Shown in pieces: positions 15,681-25,466 of a DNA stretch of 64,000 nucleotides. The notes under the pieces were generated by a model. The model had not been told where the DNA came from, did no database searches, and was given only the letters and a program-made list of their open reading frames with translations. The translations under genes and the position numbers were made by a program. The stretch comes from Syntrophomonas sp. DTU019. GTDB lineage: Bacteria > Bacillota > Syntrophomonadia > Syntrophomonadales > Syntrophomonadaceae. The DNA is taken from positions 295,108-359,107 of the forward strand of contig CAJYDM010000003.1 in the NCBI GenBank assembly GCA_913757435.1, in the 5' to 3' direction. Each line of letters begins with the position of its first letter. The first letter of the stretch is position 1.

Positions 15681-17030
15681 ATGAAGGGGCAAATGGGAGT
15701 GGTTCCGATTTGTCTTCTGAATGATAACAAAGATTACAGCAGAAAAACAAAGCAGGTGATATGTTTGACACGTTGTTTAATTGATGGCATCAGTCACGAC
15801 GGCCAGGGAGTAGGCCGACTGGAAGGGCTGGCGGTGTTCGTGCCCGGCGCGCTTCCCGGCGAGACTGTGGATATAGAAGTGACCCAGCGCAGGAAGAACT
15901 TCGCCCGCGCGCGGCTCAATGCAGTCTTGGAAGCTTCCCCGTACAGAACCGAGGCACCCTGTCCTTACTATTGGGAGTGCGGGGGCTGCGACTATCAGCA
16001 CGCTGAATACGACTTGCAGTTAGAATTAAAAACCCGAGTAGTAGACCAGACCCTGCAAAGGGTAGGGAAGATAGATACTACGGTTAATCCTTGCTTGCCA
16101 TCCCCTGATATTTGGCGGTATCGCAACAAAGTTGCCTGGCATGGCAGGCCAAGCCGTGACGGCTGGCATTTGGGATATTATCGCTCCGATTGCCACGATA
16201 TTCTGGAAGTCAAGAATTGCCTGTTAATCAGTGAGTCTATGCAGGAAATCAGTAACACTGTGGGGGAACAGTTACGGCAATTGCCACAGCCACTGCCTGC
16301 CTTAGAAATAACCGTTAGGCAATCATCCGTTGATCATAAAATCATGGTTATTGTATCAGGTATAGAGCGGAAGCTGGTTCTGCAAACGCTTGAAGGCCAG
16401 TACCCAATGGGCGTTTCATGGATACACCACCAAGCGGAGCAGTGTTCGGTATTATCAGGCGAGCCATTGCTACGCGAGCAGCTGCATAATACCAGCTTTG
16501 AAATATCACCTATGGCCTTTTTTCAGGTCAACCACGGCCAGGCCGAGCAGATCTTGAAGATCATCACCCAATGGCTTGACCTTCAAGGCAATGAAGTAAT
16601 CCTAGATGCTTACTGCGGGGTGGGGTCACTTGCCCTGCCCCTGGCTGGCCAAGTCCGAAAAGTCATGGGTATTGAGGCCTTTAAGCCCGCTGTGAAAGAC
16701 GCCCAGGCCAATGCCCGTTTAAACGGGCTGCGCAATACAAGATTCCTGGCCGGTTTAACAGAAGATGTGATGCCCACTTTGACCAACCGCTTTGATGCCG
16801 TGATCCTGGACCCGCCCCGCAGCGGTTGCGCACCTGGGGTGGTGCAGTCCGTGGCTCGTTTAAACATCCCCCGGGTAGTCTACGTTTCCTGCGAACCATC
16901 TACCCTAGCCCGCGACCTAGCCCTCTTCAAGCAGGCAGGATACTATGTTAAGGAAGTCCAACCGCTGGACATGTTTCCCTGGACCAGGCACGTCGAGTGC
17001 GTAGTATTGATGTCAAGGGTAAAAGAGTGA
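15681..17030 (+). CDS. rlmD: 23S rRNA (uracil-C5)-methyltransferase, RlmD/RumA family
   Basis: A 449-residue RNA m5U methyltransferase. An N-terminal TRAM domain (residues about 25-85) is followed by the iron-sulfur cysteine cluster CPYYWECGGC (residues about 94-103). The SAM-binding motif is ILDAYCGVGSLALPLA, and the catalytic segment YVSCEPSTLARDL contains the nucleophilic Cys. Such enzymes methylate U1939 or U747 of 23S rRNA; in Firmicutes one enzyme (RlmCD) may do both, so the exact site is uncertain. The N-terminal 25 residues before the TRAM domain are longer than usual, so the true start may be a later codon. Confidence 0.88.
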   Translation: MKGQMGVVPICLLNDNKDYSRKTKQVICLTRCLIDGISHDGQGVGRLEGLAVFVPGALPGETVDIEVTQRRKNFARARLNAVLEASPYRTEAPCPYYWECGGCDYQHAEYDLQLELKTRVVDQTLQRVGKIDTTVNPCLPSPDIWRYRNKVAWHGRPSRDGWHLGYYRSDCHDILEVKNCLLISESMQEISNTVGEQLRQLPQPLPALEITVRQSSVDHKIMVIVSGIERKLVLQTLEGQYPMGVSWIHHQAEQCSVLSGEPLLREQLHNTSFEISPMAFFQVNHGQAEQILKIITQWLDLQGNEVILDAYCGVGSLALPLAGQVRKVMGIEAFKPAVKDAQANARLNGLRNTRFLAGLTEDVMPTLTNRFDAVILDPPRSGCAPGVVQSVARLNIPRVVYVSCEPSTLARDLALFKQAGYYVKEVQPLDMFPWTRHVECVVLMSRVKE

Positions 17031-17152
17031 GTGTGCGAAAAACCCTTATATATCAATGCTTTTAGCACACATGGGTGTGAAACCCACCAGGCGAAAAACA
17101 TAAAAATATCGCTTCGCGGAAACAAGTCCATAAAGGCAGTATTTAATAGTCA

Positions 17153-17270
17153 AGTGGTCAGGTTAGATGTCATAGCCCCGCGAGTGGCCGAGTTAGATGT
17201 CAGGGGTCGCGAGTGGTCAGGTTAGATGTTTTTTCGGAAGTTTTTGAAGTTGTGTGGTCAGGTTGGATGT
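17153..17270 (+). repeat. Four degenerate 18-bp direct repeats
   Basis: Copies at 17153-17170, 17183-17200, 17212-17229 and 17253-17270 share the form aGTGGTCAGGTTAGATGT (copy 2 has GGCCGAG; copy 4 has GGTTGG). Start-to-start spacing is 30, 29 and 41 bases. Multiple terminal repeats of about 20 bp with this spacing are typical of IS21-family ends, and similar GTGGTC-beginning repeats occur at the right end of the 60.7-63.2 kb element. No matching opposite end or istAB was found nearby, so this is probably the relic of one IS end. Confidence 0.75.
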
Positions 17271-17339
17271 ATGCTTAAAAGGAGTTGCATTTCATCTCAA
17301 ATGTAATAAATAAAGTTTGAAACCAGGAGGTCGCTTGGA

Positions 17340-19718
17340 ATGAATGAAACAGATAATCTGCAAATTGAACTAAAACCTTATAACGAGGCTGCGATTAATA
17401 CGGAGTATGACCTCGATAGGATAATTTTTGACTTGGATAGCCAGATAGAATTGCTGTCAAGCCAAGCAGACAATTTAGACTACTTGGTTTCAGTCGCTAG
17501 CGGAGTGCTGTGTAGCATGCTCGACATACTATGGGTCGGAGAGTTTAGCTTAGAACGCGGACGGGGTATTGCAAGCGATAAAATAGACAGTTTTGTCACA
17601 AAAACAGCTAAGATGCTTGGCTGCAAAAATGATGATTTGGAATCTGCTGTAAAATTCCTTGAGAAGAAGTTTCCTATACCAAGCGATGGAAATACTCCTG
17701 ACTTCGGTGGCGGTCTTCAACATCATCTGCGTGACTTTGCCCACCATCCCACTATCGTCGGGCTAATGTTCTCACTTCTTACACAGTTTACATACAAATC
17801 TTACGGCACGGATACGAGCGGTTCTTTTAAGATTGTTGATGTGCCGGAAGTGAGCAGAGCTTTTATCGGAGACGATGTACCGTCGAAGATACTCTTCGGT
17901 ACGATTACTTGGTTCTTTCATCTCGTTAGTGATGTTGCTGGTTCGAGCAGTTCAGTCGGCAAAAGTGGCGGCACTGGAATACCTGGTCCTATGCTTGCTT
18001 TAGCAAAAGAACTTTCTGTCCTGCCAATTTTCAAAAATATGAATGTCAGTGAGAATTCGCTGTCGGAATTCCTATCGAAGCTATTCAACGGTACTCTGCT
18101 TGCAAAGCACGATGAGAACGGCAAGATTATTAAAGAAACAGTTATCAAGTTTGACTTGCGTGGTGAACTAGGAGTTGGCATCGAACTTGGAAGACAGGCT
18201 GTTCCGGTTGTGGCGAACGACTGTATTGTCAGGACATTCTACTTCATTCGGTACCTTGCAATAGAAATACGATCGAACGAGATACAGTTGGTTTCAGATT
18301 TGAACCAGATAAACTGGGATAATGTGAAGCCGCTGAACAATCCCACTATAGCCAGAATGCTCACAATTTCAACAGGCGTATTTACAACCGTAGATGTCGG
18401 TGAAGCGGTCATAACACAGAAATACTGGGTTTCGATTAACTATGTTGGTGTCGGTCGTTTCGCTATGGCCATAGGTGAAGACGTGTCTTGGTGTCTGAAA
18501 GCCCGGAATATCAAGCATATAAAAAAAGTGTATGAGGACATAAAGCGGTTTGCGTATATGCAAGAAGATGATAACATTTATGCAAGGATAGGTGCGGATA
18601 TGGATATGGACAAACTTGGGTTAACGGTTGAGCAAACGGAGTTTTTGTACAACCTCGAATACTACAAGACCCTTAATGATATCGAAACCACAAAACAACC
18701 CATAAGCAAGGATGGAATTAAGAAGTTGAAATACGAGTGGTTAAACGAGTGGAAAACATATATAACAAATGGATTTGCGAACTTTTTAGGAACTGAGGGT
18801 GCTACGCTTCATTGGTATTCAAAACAGGAACTCATTAAAAAAATCGAAGAAAACGACCCTCAAAAAACCTGGTTCAGATTGGTTCTCCTTGAAGCTATGC
18901 TTTTTGAGCCATATTACCCGTTGGGCGTACAACAAGATAAAAAGGGCAATACTGTCCCGAACAAAAAATACAGCAAGCTGCAAATACCTACTTGCGGGTA
19001 TTCCAAAAATAGTGGTGATGCGTTTCTTGACTCATATTTTGATGGTGATTACTACCATAAAGGTTACATAAAACGTCTTCGTAAATGCTACGAAAAGGTC
19101 GTTTTTGAAATGAAAGAGGTGCTCAAGGGGCTTCTTATCGGAGGCGCAATAACCGCCGGTATCGCCATAGTCACCATCGCAACAGCCGGAGCTTTAGCCG
19201 GACCCATCGCAGTTGCTTTGGTCGGATCGAACTTTGCTGGTCTTAGTGGCGCTGCCTTGACAAGTGCCTGCCTTGCTTATCTTGGTGGTGGTGCAATCGC
19301 AGTCGGTGGTGCTGGAATGATAGGCGGAACTGCTGTGATTGTTGGTGGAGGGGCTGCCCTTGGAATAGGCGCGGGCTTAGGTATCGGCGGAGCGGTAGGA
19401 GTTGCTGGCCTTATAGGCAAACAGAACACAATTTTACAGTCGGCAAAATTGCTTGTCTCCGTTCGCGAGATATTCCTGAATGATGAACATGACACGGAGT
19501 ATTCAAATTCCGTTTATGAACAATATGTCCAAAACATCAGGAATATTGAAAACGGATTAACAGAGTTAAGATTAAAAGCCGATGTTGCTGACGGTAAAGA
19601 GAAAAAGGAGCTGAAAAGACAGATAAAGAATGCCGAGGAGTCTGTAGAAGCTATGAAAATTGCGAGAAAAAACTTGTTGAAATTTAAGAGTTCGTTCGAA
19701 GAGGGATTAGTTCAATAA
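17340..19718 (+). CDS. Large protein of unknown function with His/Asp motif and glycine-rich hydrophobic tail
   Basis: A 792-residue protein not assigned to any family I can name with confidence. It has a good AGGAGG RBS (17323-17328) and ATG. Residues 1-110 are helical and acidic. A striking QHHLRDFAHHPT motif (His128, His129, Asp132, His135, His136) could bind a metal. Residues about 596-694 form a long Gly/Ala-rich hydrophobic stretch with repeated small-xxx-small spacing, like glycine-zipper membrane segments. Residues about 735-790 look like a charged coiled coil. The gene sits alone between an orphan IS-end repeat cluster and three serine recombinases on the opposite strand. It may therefore be cargo of an integrative element, possibly a membrane-acting effector. 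Confidence 0.8.
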   Translation: MNETDNLQIELKPYNEAAINTEYDLDRIIFDLDSQIELLSSQADNLDYLVSVASGVLCSMLDILWVGEFSLERGRGIASDKIDSFVTKTAKMLGCKNDDLESAVKFLEKKFPIPSDGNTPDFGGGLQHHLRDFAHHPTIVGLMFSLLTQFTYKSYGTDTSGSFKIVDVPEVSRAFIGDDVPSKILFGTITWFFHLVSDVAGSSSSVGKSGGTGIPGPMLALAKELSVLPIFKNMNVSENSLSEFLSKLFNGTLLAKHDENGKIIKETVIKFDLRGELGVGIELGRQAVPVVANDCIVRTFYFIRYLAIEIRSNEIQLVSDLNQINWDNVKPLNNPTIARMLTISTGVFTTVDVGEAVITQKYWVSINYVGVGRFAMAIGEDVSWCLKARNIKHIKKVYEDIKRFAYMQEDDNIYARIGADMDMDKLGLTVEQTEFLYNLEYYKTLNDIETTKQPISKDGIKKLKYEWLNEWKTYITNGFANFLGTEGATLHWYSKQELIKKIEENDPQKTWFRLVLLEAMLFEPYYPLGVQQDKKGNTVPNKKYSKLQIPTCGYSKNSGDAFLDSYFDGDYYHKGYIKRLRKCYEKVVFEMKEVLKGLLIGGAITAGIAIVTIATAGALAGPIAVALVGSNFAGLSGAALTSACLAYLGGGAIAVGGAGMIGGTAVIVGGGAALGIGAGLGIGGAVGVAGLIGKQNTILQSAKLLVSVREIFLNDEHDTEYSNSVYEQYVQNIRNIENGLTELRLKADVADGKEKKELKRQIKNAEESVEAMKIARKNLLKFKSSFEEGLVQ

Positions 19719-19745
19719 TGAAGTTATATATGTTCTACAAACCAA

Positions 19746-19780
19746 AGGCACCCTACGTCAAATTGCGTAGAGTGCCTCGT
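19746..19780. terminator. Bidirectional terminator between the unknown gene and the recombinases
   Basis: AGGCACCCTACG (19746-19757) pairs with GCGTAGAGTGCCT (19765-19777), with one unpaired base. A T-rich stretch follows on the plus strand (CGTTTGTTTCC). It lies between two converging genes and could stop both. Confidence 0.65.
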
Positions 19781-19792
19781 TTGTTTCCTTGC

Positions 19793-21361
19793 TTATTCAT
19801 TTACATCCACCGTCATGCCAGACTTAAATTCAACAGTAAATTTGTCCTCAAAGACCGTAACTTTCTCAATCAGCCGTCGGACAAGCTGCTCATCGTATCC
19901 GGCAAGAGCGGTGGATTGCTTTTTTAGGAATGTGCTCATATCAGCCATACGCTTTTTAAGTTCATCACGGTTGGCGTTTTCAAGAAGTAGTTTCTGCTTC
20001 TGGTCACGCAGTCGGTGAATCTCATCGCCAACTTTCTCATAATCCGCATTAGAAGTGGCCAGCTTTAATAGCTCCGTTTGCAGTTCCTCGAGCCGCTTCT
20101 CGATATCCGCCAACGCCTTGTCAATTTCTCTATTTATGACGGTGGCGATGTTGTCCCGTAGAGTAGTGAGGAAAGAGTCCTTGTCACAAAGTGTTTGGTT
20201 GATAGCGGTGACCAGCACTTGCTCAATGGTGCTTTCAAGCACTGTGCGGGCATCGCAGAACAGGCCAGTGTTTTCTAGGCGACTGACGCAGCGCCAGACG
20301 ACGGACTTTTTACCACGATTGTTCCAGTGAACCCTGCGAAAAACCTCACCGCATTTGCCGCAGATGATTATTTGAGCAAACACGTGGTTGCTGCTGAAAG
20401 TTCTGGTCTTTCCGTTCGGGCTTGTGTGCACAATACGGCGGCGGATAAGCTCTTCCTGCACCTGCATGAAAACTTCACGCGGGATGATGGCTTCATGGCT
20501 GTTCTCTACATAATACTGCGGAACGATACCGTTGTTCTTAACCCGCTTTTTTGTAAGAAAATCAACCGTGTAGGTTTTCTGCAAGAGCGCATCTCCGATG
20601 TACTTTTCGTTTCGTAGAATATTATTAATGTTACTGGTGTGCCAGCGCTCATTGCCTGCGCCGTTTAAGATACCGTCGGCCTCTAACCCACGGGCAATCT
20701 TCAGCATACTGGCACCCTCAAGGTATTCTCGATAAATGCGCTTTACGATTTCGGCTTCTTCGGGTACAACCACAAGGCGCTTATTCTCATCCTTGGTATA
20801 ACCGAGGAACCGTGCGCAGTTGACTTGTATTTCACCTTGTTGGTAACGATACTGCAAACCCAATTTCACATTCTGACTTAAAGATTGGCTTTCCTGCTGC
20901 GCAAGAGATGCCATAATTGTGAGCATAACCTCGCCCTTGGAATCCATGGTGTTTATATTCTCTTTCTCGAAATAGACCGGAATGTTCTTGTCCTTTAGTT
21001 GGCGGATATACTTCAAACAGTCCAGTGTGTTTCGGGCAAATCGGCTGATGGACTTTGTAATGATCATATCGATATTACCGGCCATACACTCTTCAATCAT
21101 GCGGTTGAATTCTTCACGCTTCTTAGTATTGGTACCGGAAATACCGTCGTCCGCAAATATTCCTGCCAGCATCCAGTCGGGGTGCCCTTGTATGTAGGCA
21201 GTGTAATGCTCAATCTGTGTGTCATAGCTGGTAGCCTGCTCCTCGCTGTCTGTGGAAACACGGCAGTAAGCCGCCACACGGAGCTTCGGCTTTTCTTCGT
21301 CCTTGCTTTTGAGCGCGTGCTTCCTTGCCGGAATCACGGTGACGCTTTTACTTGCTGTCAT
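19793..21361 (-). CDS. Large serine recombinase
   Basis: A 522-residue site-specific recombinase. The resolvase catalytic domain begins at [14 protein letters not shown] (nucleophile Ser36) and continues with [12 protein letters not shown] and [17 protein letters not shown] recombinase domain follows ([19 protein letters not shown]). The zinc-ribbon with [15 protein letters not shown] and a downstream Cys pair, then a C-terminal coiled coil (about residues 410-490), complete a typical large serine recombinase. Such enzymes integrate or excise phages, ICEs and cassettes. Its ATG overlaps the end of the next upstream gene by 14 bases, so all three recombinase genes form one operon. Confidence 0.92.
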   Translation of the reverse strand: MTASKSVTVIPARKHALKSKDEEKPKLRVAAYCRVSTDSEEQATSYDTQIEHYTAYIQGHPDWMLAGIFADDGISGTNTKKREEFNRMIEECMAGNIDMIITKSISRFARNTLDCLKYIRQLKDKNIPVYFEKENINTMDSKGEVMLTIMASLAQQESQSLSQNVKLGLQYRYQQGEIQVNCARFLGYTKDENKRLVVVPEEAEIVKRIYREYLEGASMLKIARGLEADGILNGAGNERWHTSNINNILRNEKYIGDALLQKTYTVDFLTKKRVKNNGIVPQYYVENSHEAIIPREVFMQVQEELIRRRIVHTSPNGKTRTFSSNHVFAQIIICGKCGEVFRRVHWNNRGKKSVVWRCVSRLENTGLFCDARTVLESTIEQVLVTAINQTLCDKDSFLTTLRDNIATVINREIDKALADIEKRLEELQTELLKLATSNADYEKVGDEIHRLRDQKQKLLLENANRDELKKRMADMSTFLKKQSTALAGYDEQLVRRLIEKVTVFEDKFTVEFKSGMTVDVNE

Positions 21362-21779
21362 TCTTGTTCACCTCCGTTTCAATTAAACTATAGGCGTATT
21401 CCGCCTGCGCGAATGGGTCGTCGAGTTCCTCTGTTCCTTCTTTCATGCGAAAGATGGTAGGATAAACGACATCTTTTTCTTGTTTAAACTTTTTGGTACG
21501 GCCGAGTCTTTCCGCCCGCATAATTCGTTCCGCCTCGGCAGTGTTGAAAGTGTCTTTGTCAATAATCGGCGGATAAAACTCATCACCGAGGTATCGGGTA
21601 TTTCGTAGCATTCTGCCGATACCGGAATGGAAAGCTTTAATACCTGCTTTCTTAGCTGCTGTCGCCAAGGAATCGCCGCTCAGGTAAAATTGGAACAATG
21701 TTTTTATCTGCTCTGCAGCCTCTTTATCAATTACGGCTTTTCCGTTTTCAATACGGTAGCCAAATGGTATATGGCTCAT
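21348..21779 (-). CDS. Short recombinase-domain protein
   Basis: A 143-residue protein matching only the recombinase (non-catalytic) domain: [19 protein letters not shown], a helical segment, then a [21 protein letters not shown] segment as in large serine recombinases. It lacks the catalytic serine domain. Small middle proteins of this type are often found between two large serine recombinases in Firmicutes mobile elements. There they may act as accessory DNA-binding subunits. It overlaps the downstream recombinase start, and its ATG directly abuts the stop of the upstream one (21780). Confidence 0.8.
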   Translation of the reverse strand: MSHIPFGYRIENGKAVIDKEAAEQIKTLFQFYLSGDSLATAAKKAGIKAFHSGIGRMLRNTRYLGDEFYPPIIDKDTFNTAEAERIMRAERLGRTKKFKQEKDVVYPTIFRMKEGTEELDDPFAQAEYAYSLIETEVNKNDSK

Positions 21780-23013
21780 TTATCTCACCAACCTTTCTTT
21801 TAGCGTAATGCCGCATTTTAGTTCGAATCCGATTTCTTCACGAGAATAAACAAGAACCCTCTCCACAAAACGGGCAAACAATTCACCGTCAAAGCCCGTT
21901 AGCATTGATGCTTTGGTAGCATACTGCAGCAGAGCACTGACTTCACTTAGGTTTTGGAAGTCATTATTCAAGAATCGCGTTATGGATTCCTTTTGGCGGC
22001 GCAGGCGTTCTGCCTCTTGCAACAATTCATTATTGCTCTTATTGTAAACGGCAGGCTCAAGATAGCCTTTGGTCATCAGCCCAACCAGAACATTTCGCTG
22101 TTCTGTGTTTTCTTCAAGCTTCTTGTCAATCGCCCGAATGCTTTCCAGAGTTTCGTCGGAATTCATTCCGCGCAGACTGATGAGCAAAGGCTTCAGGACA
22201 ATCTCATGTCCGAATATGAGCTTGTTCATCATGGTGACAAACGCATATTCTAAATCGGACTCCGGCACAAATTTCATAGAGCATTTCTTGATGTCCGCTA
22301 TATGAGTGGAGCAGCACCACGCAATTCTATGTTTGCCGCTCGCATGGGTTCTTCTTTTAAAGGTTCCGCCGCACTGACCGCAGATGATTTTGCCTGAAAA
22401 TGGATAACGGTTTTGATATTTCTTACTTTGCTTCTCCAGCCGTTTTTCTTTACCGCGCTGTTCGATAATATCCTGTGCGGCTTCAAACTCCTCATGGCTT
22501 ATAATCGGCTCATGATGATCCCGAATTAGGTATTGATCTTTTTCTCCATGGTTGTTATGGCGGTTGAAGCGCTCGTCAGTATAAGTCTTTTGGAAAACAA
22601 CATCGCCTGTATATTTTTCATTGCTTACAATCCCTCGTATCGTTGTTGACGTCCAGCGACTGCCTTTTTTGGTCGGTACATTTCTGTCGTTCAGTTCTTT
22701 TGCGATCTTGTATGTTCCTTTGCCAGAAAGGACTTCGTCAAAAATGTGTCGGACAATTTTAGCTTGAGATTTATTGACAACCATTTCTCCGTCCACATTG
22801 TCATAGCCGTAAGGCGGATAGGAAATTTTATAGGTGCCATTCTGAAACCTGCGCTTTATCGCCCATTTGTTATTTTCAGCAATGGAGAACGACTCATTTT
22901 CAGCCAGTCCAGACAGGATTGACAGCATGAGTTCGCTTTCCATTGACCCCGTGTTGATATTTTCCTTCTCAAAATAGATGAAAACATTAAGATTAAGCAG
23001 CTTTCTGACCAGT
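21780..23013 (-). pseudogene. Large serine recombinase, catalytic domain truncated by IS insertion
   Basis: The frame is open up to 23013 and begins inside the resolvase domain ([21 protein letters not shown], then MESELMLSILSGLAENES). It continues through the recombinase domain (YPPYGYDNVDGEMVVNK), the zinc ribbon (IICGQCGGTFKRRTH) and a coiled coil to the stop at 21780. About 110 N-terminal residues with the catalytic serine are missing because the IS21-family copy 1 starts at 23014. An internal ATG at 22943 could yield a 387-residue product, but it could not be catalytic. The missing part is not on the other side of the IS. Confidence 0.88.
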
Positions 23014-23136
23014 TGTAAACGGTAAAATAAAAGGGAGAAAAATTGGCCACTAAAAACGGAGAATATTTACCTTAATGTTCCAAACCAGCTAAAATTGTAG
23101 GGTAAAATACTACAATTATGCGAGGAGAGGAACCAG

Positions 23137-24708
23137 GTGAAGGGGTGGCCGATGTATCAAGAATTACAGCAGCTAAAGGAGATGGGGCTTAATAAATCAC
23201 AAGTTCAACGGCAGTTGGGCATAGATTGGAAAACAGTTGATCGTTATTGGGAGGTGACGCCAGACGAATATGACGAAATAAGAAAAAACACAAAAAGAAC
23301 CAGAAAGCTTGAAAAATACGAAGAACAAATTGTGAGGTGGTTACAGGAACATCCCGACATGTCATCAGCACAAATACAAGATTGGCTTAAACAGCATTAT
23401 TTAGATTATCAGGGAAAGGAGAGAACGCTTAGACGATTTATCAGGAGTTTACGGATTCAGTATAACATTAAGAAGCCTATTATCCAGCGTCAATACCAAG
23501 CAGTGGAAGAACTGCCCATGGGTTATCAGGCACAAGTAGATTTAGGTTTTACCACCCTGGTAAATACCCAGGGGCAGCGGGTAAAGCTCACAGGATTTGG
23601 GCTGGTTCTCTCACACAGCCGTTATAAATATGTTGAATGGGACGATAAGCCACTTACAGCAGCCAGATTCATACAGGTGCATTATCGGGCCTTTGAATAC
23701 ATAGGAGGGGTGCCAGAAGAAATTGTGTACGATCAGGACAGGCTCCTGGCTATAAACGAAAACTTTGGGGATATCATATACACAGCAGAATTCGAGAGAT
23801 TCCGGCAGCAGATGGGTTTTAAGATATATCTTTGCCGCAAAAGTGATCCGGAGACCAAGGGCAAAATTGAGGCAGTTATCAAATATGCCAAAGGCAACTA
23901 CGCCAGGCACCGGATATTTGACAACATTCAAGCATTTAATCAGGGGTGTATAGAATGGCTGAACAGAACAGCAAACGCCAATATACATGGCACAACAAAA
24001 AAGGTACCGGCAGAAGTGTTTAAAGAAGAACAAAAACACTTAAAACCGATACCGACCATAATTAATCAACCTGAAGAAATTATAACAAGACAGGTACGCA
24101 AAGACAATATCATTTGGTACAACAGCAACCGATATACTTTGCCCCTGGGCACTTACCATCCTGAAAGAGAAGTGAAGATTAAAGCAGACCAGGGCATACT
24201 AATCGTTTTTGACCTTGAAACCGATGAAGAGCTGGCCCGTCATGAAATATCTCTGGATAAAGGCCGATTGATCAGGAATAACAATCATAAACGCGACCAT
24301 TCTGCCCGGATAGCCGAATTATATCAAGATACCCTGGCCAATATGGGAGGAAGTGAAATAGCAGCTGTTTTCCTCGATGGTATTCGTAAAGAAAAACCCA
24401 GATATGTTCGTGACCAGTATAATCTCATTATCCAAACGATTAAAAATTACTCTTTGGAAACAATATCCCAGGCATTAGATTATTGTGTGGAAAGGAGTAT
24501 TTTTAGCGCAGTTGAATTCAAGACCGCCCTGGAGTATTTTGCCCAGCAAAACAACAGCCCGGCGGAAACTATACTTGATACGTCTGCCATACCTCTTGCC
24601 TATCGGATTAAAACCGAGATCAGAAATATTAGCGAATACGCCGCTATTTATGGAGGTATGAGTATTGAACAAGGCCGAAGAAACCAGGACTTATTTAAGA
24701 AGCCTTAA
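23137..24708 (+). CDS. istA: IS21-family transposase IstA (copy 1)
   Basis: A 523-residue transposase. The N-terminal helix-turn-helix (ELQQLKEMGLNKSQVQRQLG) is followed by a DDE/RNase H-like core with QAQVDLGF (first Asp), EIVYDQDRLL (second Asp) and the region SDPETKGKIEAVIKYAKGNYA (Glu). A Mu-type beta-barrel C-terminal segment follows (WYNSNRYTLPLGTY). It acts with IstB to move the element. GAGGAGAGG precedes the start region; a GTG at 23137 is used, with an in-frame ATG five codons later. The protein is identical in all three copies, which points to recent spread. Confidence 0.93.
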   Translation: MKGWPMYQELQQLKEMGLNKSQVQRQLGIDWKTVDRYWEVTPDEYDEIRKNTKRTRKLEKYEEQIVRWLQEHPDMSSAQIQDWLKQHYLDYQGKERTLRRFIRSLRIQYNIKKPIIQRQYQAVEELPMGYQAQVDLGFTTLVNTQGQRVKLTGFGLVLSHSRYKYVEWDDKPLTAARFIQVHYRAFEYIGGVPEEIVYDQDRLLAINENFGDIIYTAEFERFRQQMGFKIYLCRKSDPETKGKIEAVIKYAKGNYARHRIFDNIQAFNQGCIEWLNRTANANIHGTTKKVPAEVFKEEQKHLKPIPTIINQPEEIITRQVRKDNIIWYNSNRYTLPLGTYHPEREVKIKADQGILIVFDLETDEELARHEISLDKGRLIRNNNHKRDHSARIAELYQDTLANMGGSEIAAVFLDGIRKEKPRYVRDQYNLIIQTIKNYSLETISQALDYCVERSIFSAVEFKTALEYFAQQNNSPAETILDTSAIPLAYRIKTEIRNISEYAAIYGGMSIEQGRRNQDLFKKP

Positions 24709-25414
24709 CCTTTCCTGGTGCAGAGACAACCTGGATCAAACCCTGCAGACAGCAAGCAGTACCGACATATCCTATCTGGATTTTCTTAACCGGCTGCTGC
24801 AGGGAGAGATAAACTACCGTGAAAAAAGATCTGAAGAGCGCCGGATGAAGATGGCGGGGTTTCCCTTTGTTAAAAGCATAGATGAATTCGATTTTGCATT
24901 TCAGCGTTCTATTACCCGTAAACAGGTTAATCAATTGCTGGATATGCAATGGATTGAGAAGTTCTACAATCTGATTTTCCTTGGGCCTCCGGGAGTGGGG
25001 AAAACTCATTTGGCTGTAGCTATCGGGCTTGAGGCTGTGAAAAAAGGTTACAAGGTAAGCTTCGTAAATATGGATGATTTAATCAAGCATCTTAAGCTGG
25101 AAACTACCTCAACCCGGAGCCGCCAGAGGATGAAACGGATCATGGCTTCAGATTTAGTGGTAATTGATGAGATAGGTTTTGTCCCCATTACCAGGCAGGA
25201 AGCTAATTTGTTTTTTCAATTGATATCATCACTTTATGAACAGACGGCCTTAATAATAACTTCAAACAAGGGTTTTGAAGACTGGGCCGAATTGATGGGA
25301 GACCCGGTTATAACTACCGCTATCCTGGATCGAATCGCTCATCATAGTGAGATATTCAATCTGACCGGCGACAGTTACCGCCTTAAACATCGAGATTCTA
25401 TACTAAGACTGTAG
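24665..25414 (+). CDS. istB: IS21-family helper ATPase IstB (copy 1)
   Basis: A 249-residue AAA+ ATPase of the IstB/DnaC type. Walker A is FLGPPGVGKTHLAVAIG (near residue 105), Walker B is LVVIDEIGFVPITRQE, and sensor region LIITSNKGF follows. IstB oligomerises on target DNA and licenses strand transfer by IstA. The ATG lies inside the end of istA (44-base overlap) with GGAGG just upstream, so it is translationally coupled. It is full length, unlike the copy at 45802. Confidence 0.93.
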   Translation: MNKAEETRTYLRSLNLSWCRDNLDQTLQTASSTDISYLDFLNRLLQGEINYREKRSEERRMKMAGFPFVKSIDEFDFAFQRSITRKQVNQLLDMQWIEKFYNLIFLGPPGVGKTHLAVAIGLEAVKKGYKVSFVNMDDLIKHLKLETTSTRSRQRMKRIMASDLVVIDEIGFVPITRQEANLFFQLISSLYEQTALIITSNKGFEDWAELMGDPVITTAILDRIAHHSEIFNLTGDSYRLKHRDSILRL

Positions 25415-25466
25415 TCCTATGGAAAATTATTGGCCAAAATTTCTCCAAAATACTTGACCGCTTACA

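Larger units (their letters stand above)
23014..25466 (+). mobile_element. IS21-family element, copy 1 (2,453 bp)
   Basis: It is bounded by TGTAAACGG (left, 23014) and CGCTTACA (right, ending 25466). The ends are imperfect inverted repeats (TGTAAACGGTaaAaTA and the reverse complement TGTAAGCGGTcaAgTA), with inner repeats around TTGGCCA. It contains istA and istB overlapping by 44 bases. The element is identical in length to copy 3 and differs from copies 2 and 3 by one base seen upstream of istA (AAAATACT versus AAAAGACT). The left flank is a recombinase gene and the right flank a Mu-type transposase. The flanking five bases (CCAGT and TTAGT) do not match, so it is not a simple insertion. Confidence 0.93.

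Noticed and set aside
17153..17270. CRISPR array
   Set aside because: Four short degenerate repeats with spacers of only 11-23 bases, no palindromic repeat and no cas genes.
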